Shown: positions 4,263 to 5,916 of the stretch, piece after piece
Layout: the number at the start of each line of letters is the position of its first letter
How positions within the stretch are numbered: position 1 is the stretch's first letter
Assembly: GCA_946541435.1 (NCBI GenBank)
Contig: CAMNJK010000105.1
Span: 1-5,916, forward strand
Source of the DNA: an uncultured Bacillota bacterium
Lineage (GTDB): Bacteria; Bacillota; Clostridia; Peptostreptococcales; Anaerovoracaceae
Length of the DNA: 5,916 bases
Direction of reading: 5' to 3'
Notes under the pieces: generated by a model
What the model was told of the DNA's origin: nothing
The model's database searches: none
The model's input: only the letters and a program-made list of their open reading frames with translations
Translations under genes and position numbers: made by a program

Positions 4263-5916
4263 ATGTTGGATAACAAAGCGATCGCAAACGCGATGACCAT
4301 CAAGCTGGGCAATGAGCTGCCCGAGTATCCCAAGTTCCAGGAAGGCATCCGGCGGGCGCCGGACAGAGGCTTCCGCCTGACCAAGGCGCAGACAAAGATC
4401 GCCCTGAAGAACGCTCTCCGCTATGTCCCGGAAGAACTGCATGAGACCCTGGCGCCGGAGTTCATGGAAGAACTGAAGACCTACGGCAGAGTCTATGCCT
4501 ACAGATACCGTCCGGAAGGCCGCCTCTACGGCAAACCCATCGATGAATACAAGGGCAACTGCCTGGCAGGCAAGGCTTTTCAGGTCATGATCGACAACAA
4601 CCTGGACTTTGAAGTAGCCCTCTATCCCTATGAACTGGTAACCTACGGAGAGACCGGTCAGGTCTGCCAGAACTGGCTCCAGTACAGACTGATCAAGAAG
4701 TACCTGGAAGTCATGACAGACGAACAGACACTGGTGGTGGAATCCGGACATCCCCTGGGACTCTTCCCGTCCAAGCCGGAAGCGCCCCGGGTCATCATCA
4801 CCAACGCCATGATGATCGGCATGTACGACAATCTGGATGACTGGGAAGTGGCTGAGCAGATGGGCGTTGCCAACTACGGACAGATGACAGCCGGCGGCTG
4901 GATGTACATCGGCCCCCAGGGCATCGTACACGGCACATTCAACACCATCCTCAACGCCGGCCGTAAGGAACTGGGCGTTCCGGAAGACGGCGATCTGGCA
5001 GGACACACCTTCGTATCCTCCGGACTGGGCGGCATGAGCGGCGCCCAGCCCAAGGCAGCCAATATCGCGGGTGCTGTAGGCATCTTCGCCGAAGTTGACG
5101 CTTCCAGAATCGAGACAAGACACAGCCAGGGCTGGGTGGACACCGTCAGCGATGACCTGGACGAGATCTTCAGGGTGGCCGCGGAAAAGCTGGCCGCAAA
5201 GGAATCCATCTCCATCGCTTACCACGGCAACATCGTCGACCTGCTGGAAGAGGCAGTGAAGAGAGATTTCCATATCGACCTGCTGTCCGACCAGACCTCC
5301 TGCCACAACGTCTACAACGGCGGCTACTGCCCGGTGGGCATGACCTTCGAAGAGAGAACGGCCATGCTTCACGAAGACAGAGAGAAGTTCTGTGAGGAAG
5401 TGGACAAGACACTGCACAGACATTATAAAGCGATCAAGGCCCTGACCGAGAAGGGAACCTACTTCTTCGACTACGGCAACTCCTTCATGAAGGCCATGTA
5501 CGATGCCGGCGTCAAGGAGATCTCCAAGAACGGCTATGACGACAAAGACGGTTTCATCTGGCCCTCCTACGTGGAAGACATCATGGGTCCGGTCCTGTTC
5601 GACTATGGCTACGGCCCCTTCCGCTGGGTATGCCTGTCCGGCAAGCCGGAAGACCTGCGGGCCACAGACCATGCGGCCATGGAGGTCATCGATCCCAATC
5701 GCCGCGGTCAGGACAGAGACAACTGGATCTGGATCAGAGACGCCGAGAAGAACAAGCTGGTGGTCGGCACCCAGGCCAGGATCCTCTACCAGGATGCCGA
5801 AGGAAGAAGAGACATCGGTCTGGCCTTTAACAAGCTGGTCAGAGAAGGCAAGATCGGTCCGGTCATGATGGGAAGAGACCACCACGACGTATCCGGAACA
5901 GATTCTCCTTTCAGAG
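4263..5916 (+). CDS. hutU: Urocanate hydratase (urocanase), long form, 3' end missing
   Basis: HutU adds water to trans-urocanate, giving 4-imidazolone-5-propionate, with tightly bound NAD+ acting as electrophile. The frame is open to the window edge, giving 551 residues. The long family form is about 660-680, so roughly 110-130 residues are missing. Urocanase marks are ELVTYGETGQVCQNW (124-138), SGHPLGLFPS (161-170), YGQMTAGGWMYIGPQGIVHG (205-224), SSGLGGMSGAQ (252-262), SDQTSCHNVYNGGY (342-355), FFDYGNSF (401-408), YGPFRW (450-455) and GRDHHDVSGTDSPFR (537-551). The N-terminal block (about 37-100) and the LVVGTQARILYQD region (499-511) resemble animal UROC1 rather than the 557-residue Pseudomonas enzyme. 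Position 447 is Asp where P. putida has active-site Cys410. It follows hutH in the same operon, so substrate passes directly between the two steps. Arginine codon AGA is common (17 of 31), unlike the first unit. Confidence 0.96.
   Translation, partial: MLDNKAIANAMTIKLGNELPEYPKFQEGIRRAPDRGFRLTKAQTKIALKNALRYVPEELHETLAPEFMEELKTYGRVYAYRYRPEGRLYGKPIDEYKGNCLAGKAFQVMIDNNLDFEVALYPYELVTYGETGQVCQNWLQYRLIKKYLEVMTDEQTLVVESGHPLGLFPSKPEAPRVIITNAMMIGMYDNLDDWEVAEQMGVANYGQMTAGGWMYIGPQGIVHGTFNTILNAGRKELGVPEDGDLAGHTFVSSGLGGMSGAQPKAANIAGAVGIFAEVDASRIETRHSQGWVDTVSDDLDEIFRVAAEKLAAKESISIAYHGNIVDLLEEAVKRDFHIDLLSDQTSCHNVYNGGYCPVGMTFEERTAMLHEDREKFCEEVDKTLHRHYKAIKALTEKGTYFFDYGNSFMKAMYDAGVKEISKNGYDDKDGFIWPSYVEDIMGPVLFDYGYGPFRWVCLSGKPEDLRATDHAAMEVIDPNRRGQDRDNWIWIRDAEKNKLVVGTQARILYQDAEGRRDIGLAFNKLVREGKIGPVMMGRDHHDVSGTDSPFR

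Noticed and set aside
2641..4287. A 548-codon open frame on the minus strand across hutH
   Set aside because: It is an in-register antisense shadow of hutH, with a Val/Leu/Gly/Asp/His-heavy composition typical of reversed coding sequence and no known motif.
4113..5885. A 590-codon open frame on the minus strand across hutU
   Set aside because: It is in exact register with hutU codons and exists only because hutU lacks TTA, CTA and TCA. It has no recognisable domain, while the plus strand encodes clear urocanase motifs.

Overview
The window reads as chromosomal DNA of an anaerobic, moderately GC-rich Bacillota, most likely a Clostridia member. This is inferred from four features: strong AGGAGG-type ribosome binding sites, sigma-A-like promoters, an aldo/keto reductase carrying two [4Fe-4S] cluster motifs, and clostridial-looking protein sequences. 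No species can be named from the sequence. All genes are on the + strand. There are no RNA genes, CRISPR arrays, insertion sequences or other mobile-element marks.

There are two co-directional transcription units. Unit 1 (about 11-2495) starts with a near-consensus promoter (TTGAAC, 17 bp, TATAAT) and a GC-rich leader with CCGG-based repeats. It encodes a PLP-dependent amino-acid racemase of the ornithine-racemase/YhfX type (138-1223). Ten bases later comes an iron-sulfur aldo/keto reductase (1234-2418), whose ribosome binding site overlaps the racemase stop codon. A strong hairpin terminator at 2461-2495 closes the unit.

Unit 2 is the start of a histidine-utilisation (hut) operon. An AT-rich intergenic stretch holds a perfect 12-bp palindrome (2509-2520), a candidate extended -10 promoter (about 2544-2572) and a leader of about 120 nt with a hairpin (2590-2641). 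It is followed by hutH, histidine ammonia-lyase (2701-4242), and 20 bp later by hutU, urocanate hydratase (4263 to beyond the window end). HutH deaminates L-histidine to trans-urocanate and HutU hydrates urocanate to imidazolone propionate. The later steps (HutI, then a formimidoyltransferase or similar) are expected downstream but are not in view.

The points most worth a second look are: the SSG rather than ASG cofactor-forming triad in HutH, followed by Cys where most HALs have His; the long, eukaryote-like form of HutU, with Asp where the short bacterial enzyme has its active-site Cys; the palindrome and structured leader before hutH; an Ala/Lys/Glu-rich insert in the reductase; and the near-total absence of TTA, CTA and TCA codons, which creates long meaningless antisense ORFs. 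I see ordinary metabolic genes with some unusual details, and no evidence for an undescribed system.
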